Assembly: GCA_964529745.1 (NCBI GenBank)
Contig: CAZGZR010000046.1
Coordinates: 1 to 20,162, forward strand
Reading direction: 5' to 3'
DNA length: 20,162 bases
Source: RBG-16-57-9 sp964529745
GTDB lineage: Archaea; Thermoproteota; Bathyarchaeia; TCS64
Shown: in pieces, positions 13,620-20,162 of the stretch
Position numbering within the stretch: the stretch's first letter is position 1
Layout: each line of letters starts with the position of its first letter
The notes under the pieces: model-generated
Database searches by the model: none
Told to the model about the DNA's origin: nothing
Seen by the model: the letters and a program-made list of their open reading frames with translations, nothing else
Program-made: the position numbers and the translations under genes

Positions 13620-14606
13620 CTATAGTTTGAGGAGCTTCGCCGCGTTTTCTCCGAGTATGAGTTCCTTCTCCTCGGGGCTTATGTCCAGCGTCTTGATGCG
13701 GGAGACGGCCTTCTCTATGTCCCCTATCTGGTGCGGGTGGTCGGTGCCCAGCATCATCTTCTCTGCGCCGCTGAAGGAGAGCGCCGACATGAGCACGTCG
13801 TTGTCGTATATTATGCTGTCCATCCAGACCTTCTTCAGGTAGGTGCTGGGCGGCTCTTGGATGTGGAGCTTGCACTCGGGGTACGCGTTGAACCCGGTCT
13901 CTATGCGGCCTCTGAGGAACGGGAAGACCCCGCCGACGTGGCTGGCCACCAGCTTGAGCCGGGGGTTCCTCTTCAGGGCCCCGCTGAACACCAGCCGGAG
14001 CACGGCGAGGCTCGTGTCCACGCCGAAGCCCATGATGGGGACTAGCCTGTAGTCGTTCATCCACTTGTCGTTGATGGGCGACGTCGGATGTATGTAGAGG
14101 GGCACGTCCAGCTTCACAGCCTTCTCCAGCACGGGCCCGAACTCCTCTGCGTCGAGGGGCTTGCCGTTTACGTTGCTGAGGAGCATGGCGCCCCTGAGCC
14201 CCAGCTCGGTGACCGCCCTCTCCAGCTCCTCGACGGCGGCCCCCGGGTCCTGGAGGGGCAGAGTGGCTAGCGCCGTAAACCTGTCGGGGTGGTCGTCGAT
14301 TATCTCGGCGAACCCGTCGTTGGTAAGCCTAGCCAGCTTGACGCCCCTCTCGGGGGCCTCCCGCTCCACGCCGGGCGTGGTCAGGGTGAGCACCTGCATG
14401 TCTATGCCGGTCCTGTCCATGTCCCTGAGCCTGTCCCCTATGTCGATGTGGGGCCCAACGACGACGTTGTAGTCGCCGGTGTAGTGGATGAGGAGCCTCC
14501 CCTGGGGGTCCGTGGAGACCGAGGCGTAGCCCTTCTCCCTCTTCAGCTCATCGACGTAGGCGGCGGGGTAGAAGTGGTTATGGAAGTCGATTATCAAACG
14601 TTTCAC
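13620..14606 (-). CDS. Amidohydrolase, ACMSD-like (amidohydrolase 2 family)
   Basis: 328 residues. Metal-site residues are all in place: His9 and His11 (DFHNHFYP), His173 (YIHPT), His223 (SHVGG) and Asp289 (LGTDHP). This order and spacing fit the PF04909 TIM-barrel group, which includes 2-amino-3-carboxymuconate semialdehyde decarboxylase and 2,3-dihydroxybenzoate-type decarboxylases. The substrate cannot be named. GTG 14606 is the start: a TATA-like TTTTTAATA lies 23-31 bases upstream, so the mRNA should begin almost at the GTG. The enzyme has no signal peptide and is probably cytoplasmic. No pathway partner is adjacent; neighbours are the convergent serpin and a secreted helical protein. 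Confidence 0.92.
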   Translation of the reverse strand: MKRLIIDFHNHFYPAAYVDELKREKGYASVSTDPQGRLLIHYTGDYNVVVGPHIDIGDRLRDMDRTGIDMQVLTLTTPGVEREAPERGVKLARLTNDGFAEIIDDHPDRFTALATLPLQDPGAAVEELERAVTELGLRGAMLLSNVNGKPLDAEEFGPVLEKAVKLDVPLYIHPTSPINDKWMNDYRLVPIMGFGVDTSLAVLRLVFSGALKRNPRLKLVASHVGGVFPFLRGRIETGFNAYPECKLHIQEPPSTYLKKVWMDSIIYDNDVLMSALSFSGAEKMMLGTDHPHQIGDIEKAVSRIKTLDISPEEKELILGENAAKLLKL

Positions 14607-14628
14607 CGAAACCCACAGCGTCTCGGTG

Positions 14629-14637
14629 TATTAAAAA
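14629..14637 (-). promoter_or_regulatory. TATA box of the amidohydrolase gene
   Basis: Minus-strand TTTTTAATA, centred 27 bases before GTG 14606; implies a leaderless transcript starting with a GTG codon. Confidence 0.65.
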
Positions 14638-14703
14638 GAAACCGGCAGGTCTAGCTGCCCAACGTGAGATCGGGGTCGAGGGCGTGCCTCAGCACAGCGA
14701 TTA

Positions 14704-14732
14704 TAGAAAAGAAATATGATGAAAAATGGTTA
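14704..14732 (-). terminator. T-rich terminator after the DUF5667-like gene
   Basis: On the minus strand, right after the stop codon at 14738-14740, comes CCATTTTTCATCATATTTCTTTTC. Runs of five, three and four T without a hairpin are typical of archaeal intrinsic termination. Confidence 0.55.
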
Positions 14733-14737
14733 AGGCT

Positions 14738-15463
14738 CTAGGGGGTTCCACGCCGCGTTCTGTTTACTCTGCCCAGCGCGTCTACGGGCATCCGGATGCC
14801 CTCGCTGACGCCCGGTGTGGGCTTCATCTCCCTCGTCTGGTTCAGCTCCACGAGGCGCTCCTGGACCCGCAACCGGAGACCGTCCATCTCCTCGCAGAGC
14901 CGGGTCGCGTTGCCTCCCTGGCTCTCCACCTGCTGGACCCTGTACGCCATCCTCCTCATGTGCGTGGCGAACGAGTTGACGCTGCTCTGGACGGCCTTGT
15001 CTATGCCTTGCCTCGCCTCCTCGGGGACGCGCGCCCTGAGCTGGGCCAGCACCCGTACGTGGTTCATGGCCCTCTCAGCCATCCATGTCTCCAAGTCTAT
15101 GGAGTCCGTGGCATTAACAAGCGCCAGCGTCTTGTTAATCTGGAGCTCGTACCGGTGCCTGAGCCTCTCGAGGGTAGCCGCGTCCGTCCTGTTGCACACG
15201 GCCTCGATCTCGGCCAGCCTCTCCTCCGAGAGCCTCAGCCGTTTCTCCGCCGCGCCCACCATTCCCCGGGTGAGGCGGGCCAGCGGGACCTCGACGTTTT
15301 CCTCTATGAAAAGCTCCACCCCGTAGAGTGGGTGCCCCGGCGAGAAGCCTGGGCTTGGAAGCTGGAAGTCCTCAGGCTGCGCCTGGGCCCACGTGAAGGT
15401 CATTGACGCCAGCGTGAGCGCCGCAAGGATCAGTGCCGAACTCTTGATTCCCGTCTTTTTCAT
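14738..15463 (-). CDS. Secreted helical protein, DUF5667-like
   Basis: 241 residues from ATG 15463. Signal peptide at 1-28 (MKKTGIKSSALILAALTLAS, cleavage likely after AQA). The mature start has PSPGFSPGHPLYGVELFIEE, followed by long amphipathic helices (LARLTRGMVGAAEKRLRLSE, RLAEIEAV) up to about residue 210 with several N-x-S/T sites. The P-x-H-P-L-Y-G-V-E opening plus Arg/Glu/Leu-rich helices fits DUF5667, common in exported archaeal proteins. ATG 15463 was preferred over a GTG seven codons upstream because GGTGAAAAC directly precedes it. The product is probably a surface or periplasm-like helical bundle; its function is unknown. It is divergent from the GNAT gene. Confidence 0.82.
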   Translation of the reverse strand: MKKTGIKSSALILAALTLASMTFTWAQAQPEDFQLPSPGFSPGHPLYGVELFIEENVEVPLARLTRGMVGAAEKRLRLSEERLAEIEAVCNRTDAATLERLRHRYELQINKTLALVNATDSIDLETWMAERAMNHVRVLAQLRARVPEEARQGIDKAVQSSVNSFATHMRRMAYRVQQVESQGGNATRLCEEMDGLRLRVQERLVELNQTREMKPTPGVSEGIRMPVDALGRVNRTRRGTP

Positions 15464-15493
15464 GTTTTCACCTTGGCTCACCAATGCTCATGG

Positions 15494-15505
15494 CATATAT
15501 TTAGG
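15494..15505 (-). promoter_or_regulatory. TATA box of the DUF5667-like gene
   Basis: Minus-strand CCTAAATATATG, predicting transcription from about 15474 and a leader of about 10 nt that carries the GGTG before ATG 15463. Confidence 0.6.
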
Positions 15506-15574
15506 AACCCGCTGGAACAACCCGGAAAAGGTATTCCAGCGCAGCAGAAGTCGGGTGCGCAACGAAGGCTACTC

Positions 15575-15588
15575 AAAAAGATTATACT
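15575..15588 (+). promoter_or_regulatory. TATA-like box of the GNAT gene
   Basis: AAAAAGATTATACT centred near 15582, about 28 bases before ATG 15612, predicting a leaderless transcript. It would exclude most of any longer leader and supports ATG 15612 over TTG 15606. Confidence 0.5.
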
Positions 15589-15611
15589 GATAGTAATCGT
15601 ATTCTTTGCCG

Positions 15612-16148
15612 ATGGAGAGGACTGTGACTCTGAGGGACGGTAGACACGTCCACATCCGGCCGCTGCAGGAGTCCGACAGTGGGGGCCTCCACGGGATGTA
15701 CCAGTCCATGAGCGACGACGCCCTCAGGTGGAGCATGGCCCCCTACACCGAGGAGACCATAGACCGGTGGATCGGCAACCTGCCTAACCTGATATCGCTT
15801 GTGGCCGTCCACGGCGGCGGCATAGTGGGGTACGCTTCCGTGCACAAGTTCATCCACCCCCGCCTAGCGGGGACCGGGGACCTCAACATCTACATTCACC
15901 AGGACTACCAGGGCGCTGGGCTGGGCACGGCGCTGATGGTGATGCTGCTCAACGCGGCTAACGAGCACAGCCTCCACAGGATAAACCTGGAGGTGGTGGC
16001 CGACAACGAGACCGCGGTGTACCTCTTCAGGAAGTTCGGGTTCAACGTGGAGGGGCGGAGGGTGAAAGCCTACAAGTCCCAGGACGGTGGGCTCTACGAC
16101 GTCCTCCTCATGGGGAAGACCCTTAACCAAGGCTCCGGCGGAGACTGA
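15612..16148 (+). CDS. GNAT-family N-acetyltransferase
   Basis: 178 residues from ATG 15612. It begins TVTLRDGRHVHIRPLQESD, the usual first strand of GNAT enzymes. The central strand IVGYASVHKF is followed by beta-4 LNIYIHQDYQ and the acetyl-CoA pyrophosphate loop QGAGLG (100-105). Motif B contains INLEVVADNETAVYLFRKFGF, where the N-x-x-A-x-x-L-F-x-K-x-G-F pattern is characteristic, and the protein ends GRRVKAYKSQDGGLYDVLLM. It transfers acetyl from acetyl-CoA to an amine; the overall look is of the RimI/RimJ-like or MnaT-like single-domain group, but the acceptor is unknown. Cytoplasmic. Its own promoter and divergent neighbour mean it is probably monocistronic. Confidence 0.95.
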   Translation: MERTVTLRDGRHVHIRPLQESDSGGLHGMYQSMSDDALRWSMAPYTEETIDRWIGNLPNLISLVAVHGGGIVGYASVHKFIHPRLAGTGDLNIYIHQDYQGAGLGTALMVMLLNAANEHSLHRINLEVVADNETAVYLFRKFGFNVEGRRVKAYKSQDGGLYDVLLMGKTLNQGSGGD

Positions 16149-16244
16149 AGCCGTAGTCCACAAGCTGCCACGGCTCCGCGGCTGTAGCATAAAGCCGAGG
16201 CTCGCCAACCTATGAGCTGTAAATGGATCGCGTTTACATTCAAC

Positions 16245-16254
16245 TGATTAAATA
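16245..16254 (+). promoter_or_regulatory. TATA box of the DUF5658-like gene, with a short inverted repeat upstream
   Basis: GATTAAATAC centred 28 bases before ATG 16278, implying a leaderless transcript. Immediately upstream, 16219-16237 has GTAAA and TTTAC arms nine bases apart, which could be a small operator; that part is speculative. Confidence 0.55.
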
Positions 16255-16277
16255 CGCATGGAGACGTTTCCAGCCTG

Positions 16278-16733
16278 ATGTCACGTGACGCCTGCCTAAG
16301 ACGACGGATGGTTCAAGCGTTACTGGTTCACGTGTTGTTCTCGGTCCTGGACGCGGCCTCGACCCTCATGGGGTTGACCGTGTTCGAGCACGTAGAGGAG
16401 GCAAACATCATCGTCGCGCCGATCGTGGATGCCTTGGGTCCTTGGCTCGGGATGGCGGTCTACCTCGCCATAATGGGCGTAGTGGGTCTATGCGCGTACC
16501 TAGGGTACGTTGTCCTGAGTAGATACCCTGACCTGCATGTTCTGGCGCTCAGCCTCCCGCTGTCCGGGCTCTGGATGATCAACATTGTAAGGGTCTCGGT
16601 GGTGCTCGGGAACCTTGGACACATATACGGCGTCTCTCTCCTCATCCCTGGGAGGTACGACAGGCTGATCCTGTACGCCGCGGGCTACGTGTACGGCAGA
16701 GCCTTGTACAGAGGCTGCGGAGATAGCTCCTAG
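16278..16733 (+). CDS. Small membrane protein, DUF5658-like
   Basis: 151 residues with four likely membrane spans (about 13-34, 56-81, 88-110 and 121-140). The first span contains LDAASTLMGL, and the following loop has HVEEANIIVAPIVDALGPW. This D-x-x-S/T-T...E-x-N pattern followed by a proline and a second span is the hallmark of DUF5658, a small archaeal/bacterial integral membrane family of unknown function. ATG 16278 was chosen because a TATA box lies 28 bases ahead. It is convergent with the MscL-family gene, 109 nt apart. No functional partner is apparent. Confidence 0.8.
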   Translation: MSRDACLRRRMVQALLVHVLFSVLDAASTLMGLTVFEHVEEANIIVAPIVDALGPWLGMAVYLAIMGVVGLCAYLGYVVLSRYPDLHVLALSLPLSGLWMINIVRVSVVLGNLGHIYGVSLLIPGRYDRLILYAAGYVYGRALYRGCGDSS

Positions 16734-16819
16734 CTGCCGATATGGTTGTTGACGTTTTGTCTAATCTGTCTGTCTCTATACAAATCATCCCCTGAATATG
16801 GGTCAAACAATTTAGCGGT

Positions 16820-16832
16820 TTGAAAAAAAGCA
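16820..16832 (-). terminator. Poly-T terminator after the MscL-family gene
   Basis: Minus-strand GCTTTTTTTCAAA starts about 12 bases after the stop codon at 16843-16845. A run of seven T is a plausible archaeal terminator. Confidence 0.6.
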
Positions 16833-16842
16833 GCTGTATAGG

Positions 16843-17205
16843 CTACTTGATGGCAGTCCTCTTCAGCGCCTTCATCAGGTAGAAAACGATCAACGCGATG
16901 ATCAGGTAGTCCAGCAGCGCCCCCATGAAGTGGCCCAGGGACAACACTATGGGCCCCACCGTAAGCGTGGCTTCCCTCCACGTGCCGCCCGGGATGAAGA
17001 AAGTGATCACGGGCATCAGTATGTCCGCCACCAGCGCGCTCACTAGATCCTTCGAGGCGCTGCCAATGATGAAACCGATGGCGAGCCCCATCACGCCGTA
17101 CTTGTTGATGAAGTCTATGAACTCCTCCCAGATCCCCTGCGGCTCGGGCGGAGGCGCGGGCTTCGCCGTCAAAGCCTCCCTGATCTTCACGAGCTCCGCA
17201 AGCAT
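16843..17205 (-). CDS. mscL: MscL-family large-conductance mechanosensitive channel
   Basis: 120 residues from ATG 17205, in the usual range for MscL. A short N-terminal helix and proline linker (about 1-26) precede IWEEFIDFINKYGVMGLAIG. TM1 (about 36-58) carries the pore-lining AIGFIIGSASKDLVSALVADILMP, matching the MscL core pattern. After a short loop, TM2 (about 84-109, LGHFMGALLDYLIIALIVFYLMK) is followed by a basic end. The channel would open under hypo-osmotic stress to release solutes. The long C-terminal helix of E. coli MscL is missing. The open frame continues upstream into the propeller gene; ATG 17205 is preferred because the MscL-like part begins there and GAGGAAGATAAG precedes it. 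It lies 59 nt downstream of the propeller gene and may be cotranscribed with it. Confidence 0.85.
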   Translation of the reverse strand: MLAELVKIREALTAKPAPPPEPQGIWEEFIDFINKYGVMGLAIGFIIGSASKDLVSALVADILMPVITFFIPGGTWREATLTVGPIVLSLGHFMGALLDYLIIALIVFYLMKALKRTAIK

Positions 17206-17264
17206 CTTATCTTCCTCAGCCAAAATGACACCAGTAAGCTTCAGAGAGGCCGATCTACTTATTG

Positions 17265-18986
17265 CTATGGGTTGTAGGTGAACGCAATCTCGTACGCCTC
17301 GTACAGCGAGGTCGTCTCCGTCGTGATGACGGTCTGATCCTGCAGCGTGGCTCCGTCCCACGCCGTCACCACCAGGTTATCCGACGAGTCCACCGTCGCC
17401 ACCAAGACCTCCGGGTACTCCCCCTTGGGGTTGCTTCTCACCTGGATCCACTCCTGCCTGTTGGTGGCGCCGCCGTAGATGCTCCAGCTGCCCGCCCCCG
17501 AGGGGTTCCAGCCGCTGGGAGACCAGACCTTGTAGCTGAGCTGCTGCGTGTTGAACTGCCCCGCGAAAAGGATGAAAGAGGTCCCCGTCGGCATCCAGTC
17601 GCCGTCGAAGCACCTGCTCTGCTCGGTCTGCAGATCATCGTCCATCAGCTCGGGGAGGCTGAGCCACGAAGATCCGCTCCACTGCCGGGTATACAGCTTC
17701 CCGCGATCGTCCAACGCCATCAACATGACCCTGTCTGAACCGGCGACACGGTGAGGCTTCAGCACGACCCAGTTGACGTCAGGTGTCCTTCGATTCGGGT
17801 TCAGGACGAGGCTGAAGCTGCCCATGCTGCTCCACGAGCCGGCGTACCTCGCCACGTCTATGTATTGGCCGTCCGCGGCCACCGCTATCACCTCCCCCGA
17901 GTTATGCTCCCACGCTATGGACGCCGCCTCGTACCCCACGTCCGTCACGGACGTGGAGAGCAGGTAGTGGTGGCCCCAGGAGGAGCCGTCCCAGACCCAG
18001 CAGTTGACGCCGCCTTCGCTGGTGACGCCGATCATCGCTATCTCGTCGGTGAGGGGGTCAGACTCCAGCGTGACCCAGTAGTACTCCCTCCTACCCGCCG
18101 GGTCGTCTATGTAGGCGGGGTCCGTCCAGCCGCTCCCGTCCCAGACCCTGTACACGAGGTCCCTGGACGGGTCCGTGCCGTTGTCCTTGTAGACGATCAA
18201 CGCGTCGCCCGAGACGCCCTCGTACGCGAAGTCGAAGGGCCTCACCCTCTCGATGGGTGCGTTCTTCCACACCCGCCCAAGCCTGGCGAAGTTCCAGCTG
18301 AAACCGTCGTACTTGTAGGCGTCTACGTACTCCTGGTTGGTGAGGAGGACTATCAGGGCGTTGTCCGTCATGGAGCTCGCGGGGTTCCAAGCAGACCTGA
18401 CCAATCGGACCTCCTGGTCCGCGGGCTCGTTTAACTGCTGGGCCGCGCTCCACTCGAGGTCATAGAACCTGTACTTGGGGTACTTGGATCCACTGTAGTC
18501 AGAGGCCCTGTACGCTATGAACGCCTTGGGCGCTATCGATGTGCCTCCGCCGCTGGTGAACACCCCCTGCGTGGTGTCCCACCAGAGGATTATCAGGAAG
18601 ACGTTGAGCTCGGTCCTCAGCCCCGTCTTCTCGAAAGTGAAGCCCTCAGTGTAGGTGCCCCCCGGGGGGATGTCCAGTGCGGTGGAGTTCTGTACCATCT
18701 CCACGCCGCCGTCCAGTATTATCTCGCCGCCGGCGTCTAGGGCCTGGACCTCTATGTTGGTGCTCTGGGTGGTCATGGCCGAGTTCTCAAGCTCGAGCGT
18801 CAACACGATCTTGTTGTTGCCGAGGTAGACGTAGTCGCTCTGGAGGACCACGAACGGGGTCTCGATTATGGAAACGATCTCCCTGGTCTTCTCCTCGACG
18901 ATGGGGTTGAGGTACCACGCGGTGGTCGAGGACACGAACAACGTAAACACAGCGAAGACTATGACTACGTCTCTGTTTACCTTCAA
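17265..18986 (-). CDS. Anchored extracellular beta-propeller-like surface protein
   Basis: 573 residues. Signal/anchor at 7-27 (VVIVFAVFTLFVSSTTAWYL). Residues about 50-150 form an Ig-like beta domain (FVVLQSDYVYLGNNKIVLTL, then IPPGGTYTEGFTFEK). From about 160 to the end, repeated units of 50-60 residues each carry a W-D/S-G-x-x-W motif (WDGSGWTDP, WDGSSWGHH, WSGSSWLSL, WSPSGWNPS, WDGATLQDQ) after strands such as DEIAMIGVTSE and GEVIAVAADG. This is the look of a beta-propeller of about six or seven blades; no enzyme motif was seen. The start is a TTG at 18986: a TATA-like CCCTATATTAATG lies about 30 bases upstream and no ATG or GTG fits. Surface binding is inferred. Confidence 0.83.
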   Translation of the reverse strand: MKVNRDVVIVFAVFTLFVSSTTAWYLNPIVEEKTREIVSIIETPFVVLQSDYVYLGNNKIVLTLELENSAMTTQSTNIEVQALDAGGEIILDGGVEMVQNSTALDIPPGGTYTEGFTFEKTGLRTELNVFLIILWWDTTQGVFTSGGGTSIAPKAFIAYRASDYSGSKYPKYRFYDLEWSAAQQLNEPADQEVRLVRSAWNPASSMTDNALIVLLTNQEYVDAYKYDGFSWNFARLGRVWKNAPIERVRPFDFAYEGVSGDALIVYKDNGTDPSRDLVYRVWDGSGWTDPAYIDDPAGRREYYWVTLESDPLTDEIAMIGVTSEGGVNCWVWDGSSWGHHYLLSTSVTDVGYEAASIAWEHNSGEVIAVAADGQYIDVARYAGSWSSMGSFSLVLNPNRRTPDVNWVVLKPHRVAGSDRVMLMALDDRGKLYTRQWSGSSWLSLPELMDDDLQTEQSRCFDGDWMPTGTSFILFAGQFNTQQLSYKVWSPSGWNPSGAGSWSIYGGATNRQEWIQVRSNPKGEYPEVLVATVDSSDNLVVTAWDGATLQDQTVITTETTSLYEAYEIAFTYNP

Positions 18987-19010
18987 CGCGGACAGGGAAA
19001 CCTAGTCACC

Positions 19011-19023
19011 CATTAATATAGGG
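19011..19023 (-). promoter_or_regulatory. TATA box of the beta-propeller gene
   Basis: Minus-strand CCCTATATTAATG, centred about 30 bases before TTG 18986. It puts transcription start within a few bases of the TTG, supporting that unusual start codon. Confidence 0.6.
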
Positions 19024-19115
19024 TTAATTCGTAGACAGGGATAAACAAAATAACTACATGATGAAAACATATGTATAACAAACGTAAACATGGATGTTTT
19101 TTGCTTTATTCATGT

Positions 19116-19122
19116 AAAAAAA
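19116..19122 (-). terminator. Poly-T terminator after the serine hydrolase gene
   Basis: Minus-strand run of seven T about 33 bases past the stop codon at 19155-19157, within an AT-rich 168-nt gap. A further T-rich or A-rich stretch extends to about 19060. Confidence 0.6.
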
Positions 19123-19154
19123 TGGAAATAGAATAACGATGATTGATGAAAGAG

Positions 19155-20162
19155 TTAAACAGGTGTCTTGTGGAAGCAGTACCTCTCCACGAACAGGTCG
19201 ACGTGGCCGTCCTCGTAGACCACAAACTCCACAGGGGACCTGACTCCGTCCATCAACGTGTAGAACTCCGTGGACTCCAGCGAGGGGTCCCCTAGGATCA
19301 GAGGCTGAGACGTCTCGGCGAACGGCGTCTTGCTCTCGAGGTAAAGCATCCCCATCCTCTTCACCACGTCCACGCTCTCGATGCCCTTGTAGATCTCGTA
19401 TCTCCCCGTGAGCCGGTCCATGCGCCTCTTGATGGCCAGCCTAGGCACCGCCTCGTGGGGGTCCATGCCCAGAAGCACCGCGAAGACGCCCTCGGCGATG
19501 TCCTCGTAGGGCAGGCTCGCGCTGTTGCCCATCATTATGGCCCCCACCCCCTCGTCAGGCAGGAAGGCCATGTACGCCGTGGAGACCAGTATGCTGCCGC
19601 CGTGGCTCACCATCTTGTGGCCGTGGAAGTCCGGAGTTATCCCCAATCCGTAGCCGTACCCGTATTCGCCGTAGTAGCCGTCTGGGCGGTGGATGTGCAG
19701 CGTCTGCATCTCCTCGAAGGACTCGCTGCTGGCGAGCCTACCGCCGGGGTATGCTCCTTTCTCGATCTGGGCGTTAATGTATTTCGCCATCTCGTTGACG
19801 CTGCTGGCTATGCCCCCCGCCGCCGCGATGAAGCTGAACCCGGGGTTGTCGTCGGGGTTTGGGTACGGGAACCTGCTGGGCTCGACGGTCCCGTCGGGCT
19901 TCTTCCAGTGAGGCACTATGTGGTCGGGGTCGGCGTAGAACTCGTCGGTGTTGAGGGTCGATCGCTTCATGCCCAGGGGCTCCAGTATCTTCTCCTTGAT
20001 GTACCTGTGGAAGGGCATCCCCGACTTCTCCTGGATGACGTGGCCCAGAATCCTCCACGCCGCGTTGTGGTAGAAGAACCTCTCCCCGGGAGGCGCCACC
20101 AGCTCGTCCTGCGCCCCGTTCACCAGCCTGTAGAAGTCGTCGGCGCTGCCCCAGGGGATTCC
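19155..20162 (-). CDS. Beta-lactamase-like serine hydrolase (class C/PBP4* type), N-terminus outside window
   Basis: The frame is open to the right edge: 13 further codons (GIPWGSADDFYRL) precede the GTG at 20123, so the 5' end is missing and 335 residues are visible. The catalytic S-x-x-K motif would lie upstream, outside the window. Visible motifs are the second-box Tyr in FFYHNAAWRILGHVI (Y-x-N), the PLGM turn, a Gly-rich segment ending GGIASSVNEMAKYI, and SHGGSI, the H-x-G third box. A C-terminal part of about 95 residues (from LTGRYEIYKG) looks like a lipocalin-type beta domain often attached to these enzymes. Such archaeal proteins are usually peptidases or esterases of the AmpC/DD-peptidase fold, not antibiotic resistance enzymes. 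The substrate is unknown. Confidence 0.93.
   Translation of the reverse strand, partial: GIPWGSADDFYRLVNGAQDELVAPPGERFFYHNAAWRILGHVIQEKSGMPFHRYIKEKILEPLGMKRSTLNTDEFYADPDHIVPHWKKPDGTVEPSRFPYPNPDDNPGFSFIAAAGGIASSVNEMAKYINAQIEKGAYPGGRLASSESFEEMQTLHIHRPDGYYGEYGYGYGLGITPDFHGHKMVSHGGSILVSTAYMAFLPDEGVGAIMMGNSASLPYEDIAEGVFAVLLGMDPHEAVPRLAIKRRMDRLTGRYEIYKGIESVDVVKRMGMLYLESKTPFAETSQPLILGDPSLESTEFYTLMDGVRSPVEFVVYEDGHVDLFVERYCFHKTPV

Noticed and set aside
14726..15406. Plus-strand open frame of 226 codons
   Set aside because: Antisense to the DUF5667-like gene, which has a signal peptide, promoter and terminator of its own.
16149..16215. Possible structured RNA in the GC-rich gap after the GNAT gene
   Set aside because: Contains short complementary pieces (CGGCT/AGCCG) but no consistent long stem, tRNA features or promoter of its own.
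17751..18434. Plus-strand open frame of 227 codons
   Set aside because: Antisense to the propeller-like gene; composition (Val, Arg, Pro, His) is that of a shadow frame.

Overview
The window looks like part of an uncultured archaeal chromosome. Evidence: TATA-type boxes about 25 nt ahead of start codons, with many apparently leaderless genes; an ER/archaeal-type Ser-His-Asp signal peptidase; a 7TM-type histidine kinase; DUF5658- and DUF5667-like proteins; heavy use of AGG and ATA codons; short poly-T terminators instead of long hairpins. A Thermoproteota lineage such as Bathyarchaeia would fit, but no rRNA or other marker gene is present, so the lineage is a guess. No tRNA, rRNA, CRISPR array, insertion sequence or transposase was seen.

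Positions 1-7228, all minus strand, form a cell-surface block. In transcription order it has a small one-TM protein (7228-6806), an ER-type/SipW-like signal peptidase (6730-6215), a small repeat-bearing cytoplasmic-looking protein (6143-5508), a TasA/camelysin-like secreted subunit behind a strong Shine-Dalgarno (5362-4775), a five-TM protein with a very acidic tail (4723-4037), and a giant secreted repeat protein. The giant protein starts at 4003 and is still open at position 1 after 1334 codons; nothing else large enough to matter lies under it. Signal peptidase + TasA-like subunit + membrane protein + giant multidomain adhesin resembles a surface-fibre or bundling-pilus locus. This is the most interesting system in the window.

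Positions 7363-10093 hold signalling genes: a two-TM protein with a kinase dimerisation-like helix pair lacking the phospho-histidine, a stand-alone receiver protein, and convergent to it a complete 7TM-PAS-HisKA-HATPase sensor kinase. The 397-nt gap 10094-10490 contains two promoters and a possible small decayed reading frame.

Positions 10491-13600 (plus strand) encode two membrane-anchored extracellular proteins: a GH71/99-like glycoside hydrolase with an unrecognised N-terminal domain, and a serpin with an intact inhibitory hinge. Positions 13620-17205 hold an amidohydrolase of the ACMSD type, a secreted DUF5667-like helical protein, a GNAT acetyltransferase, a DUF5658-like membrane protein and an MscL-family channel. 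Positions 17265-18986 encode an anchored beta-propeller-like surface protein, and 19155-20162 is the C-terminal part of a serine beta-lactamase-like hydrolase cut by the window edge.

Overall, a large share of the genes encode exported or membrane proteins: adhesin, fibre subunit, propeller, serpin, glycosidase, helical secreted protein, channel. The region appears devoted to the cell envelope and to sensing the outside. GC content falls inside the giant gene towards position 1, hinting that its distal repeat region has a different history.
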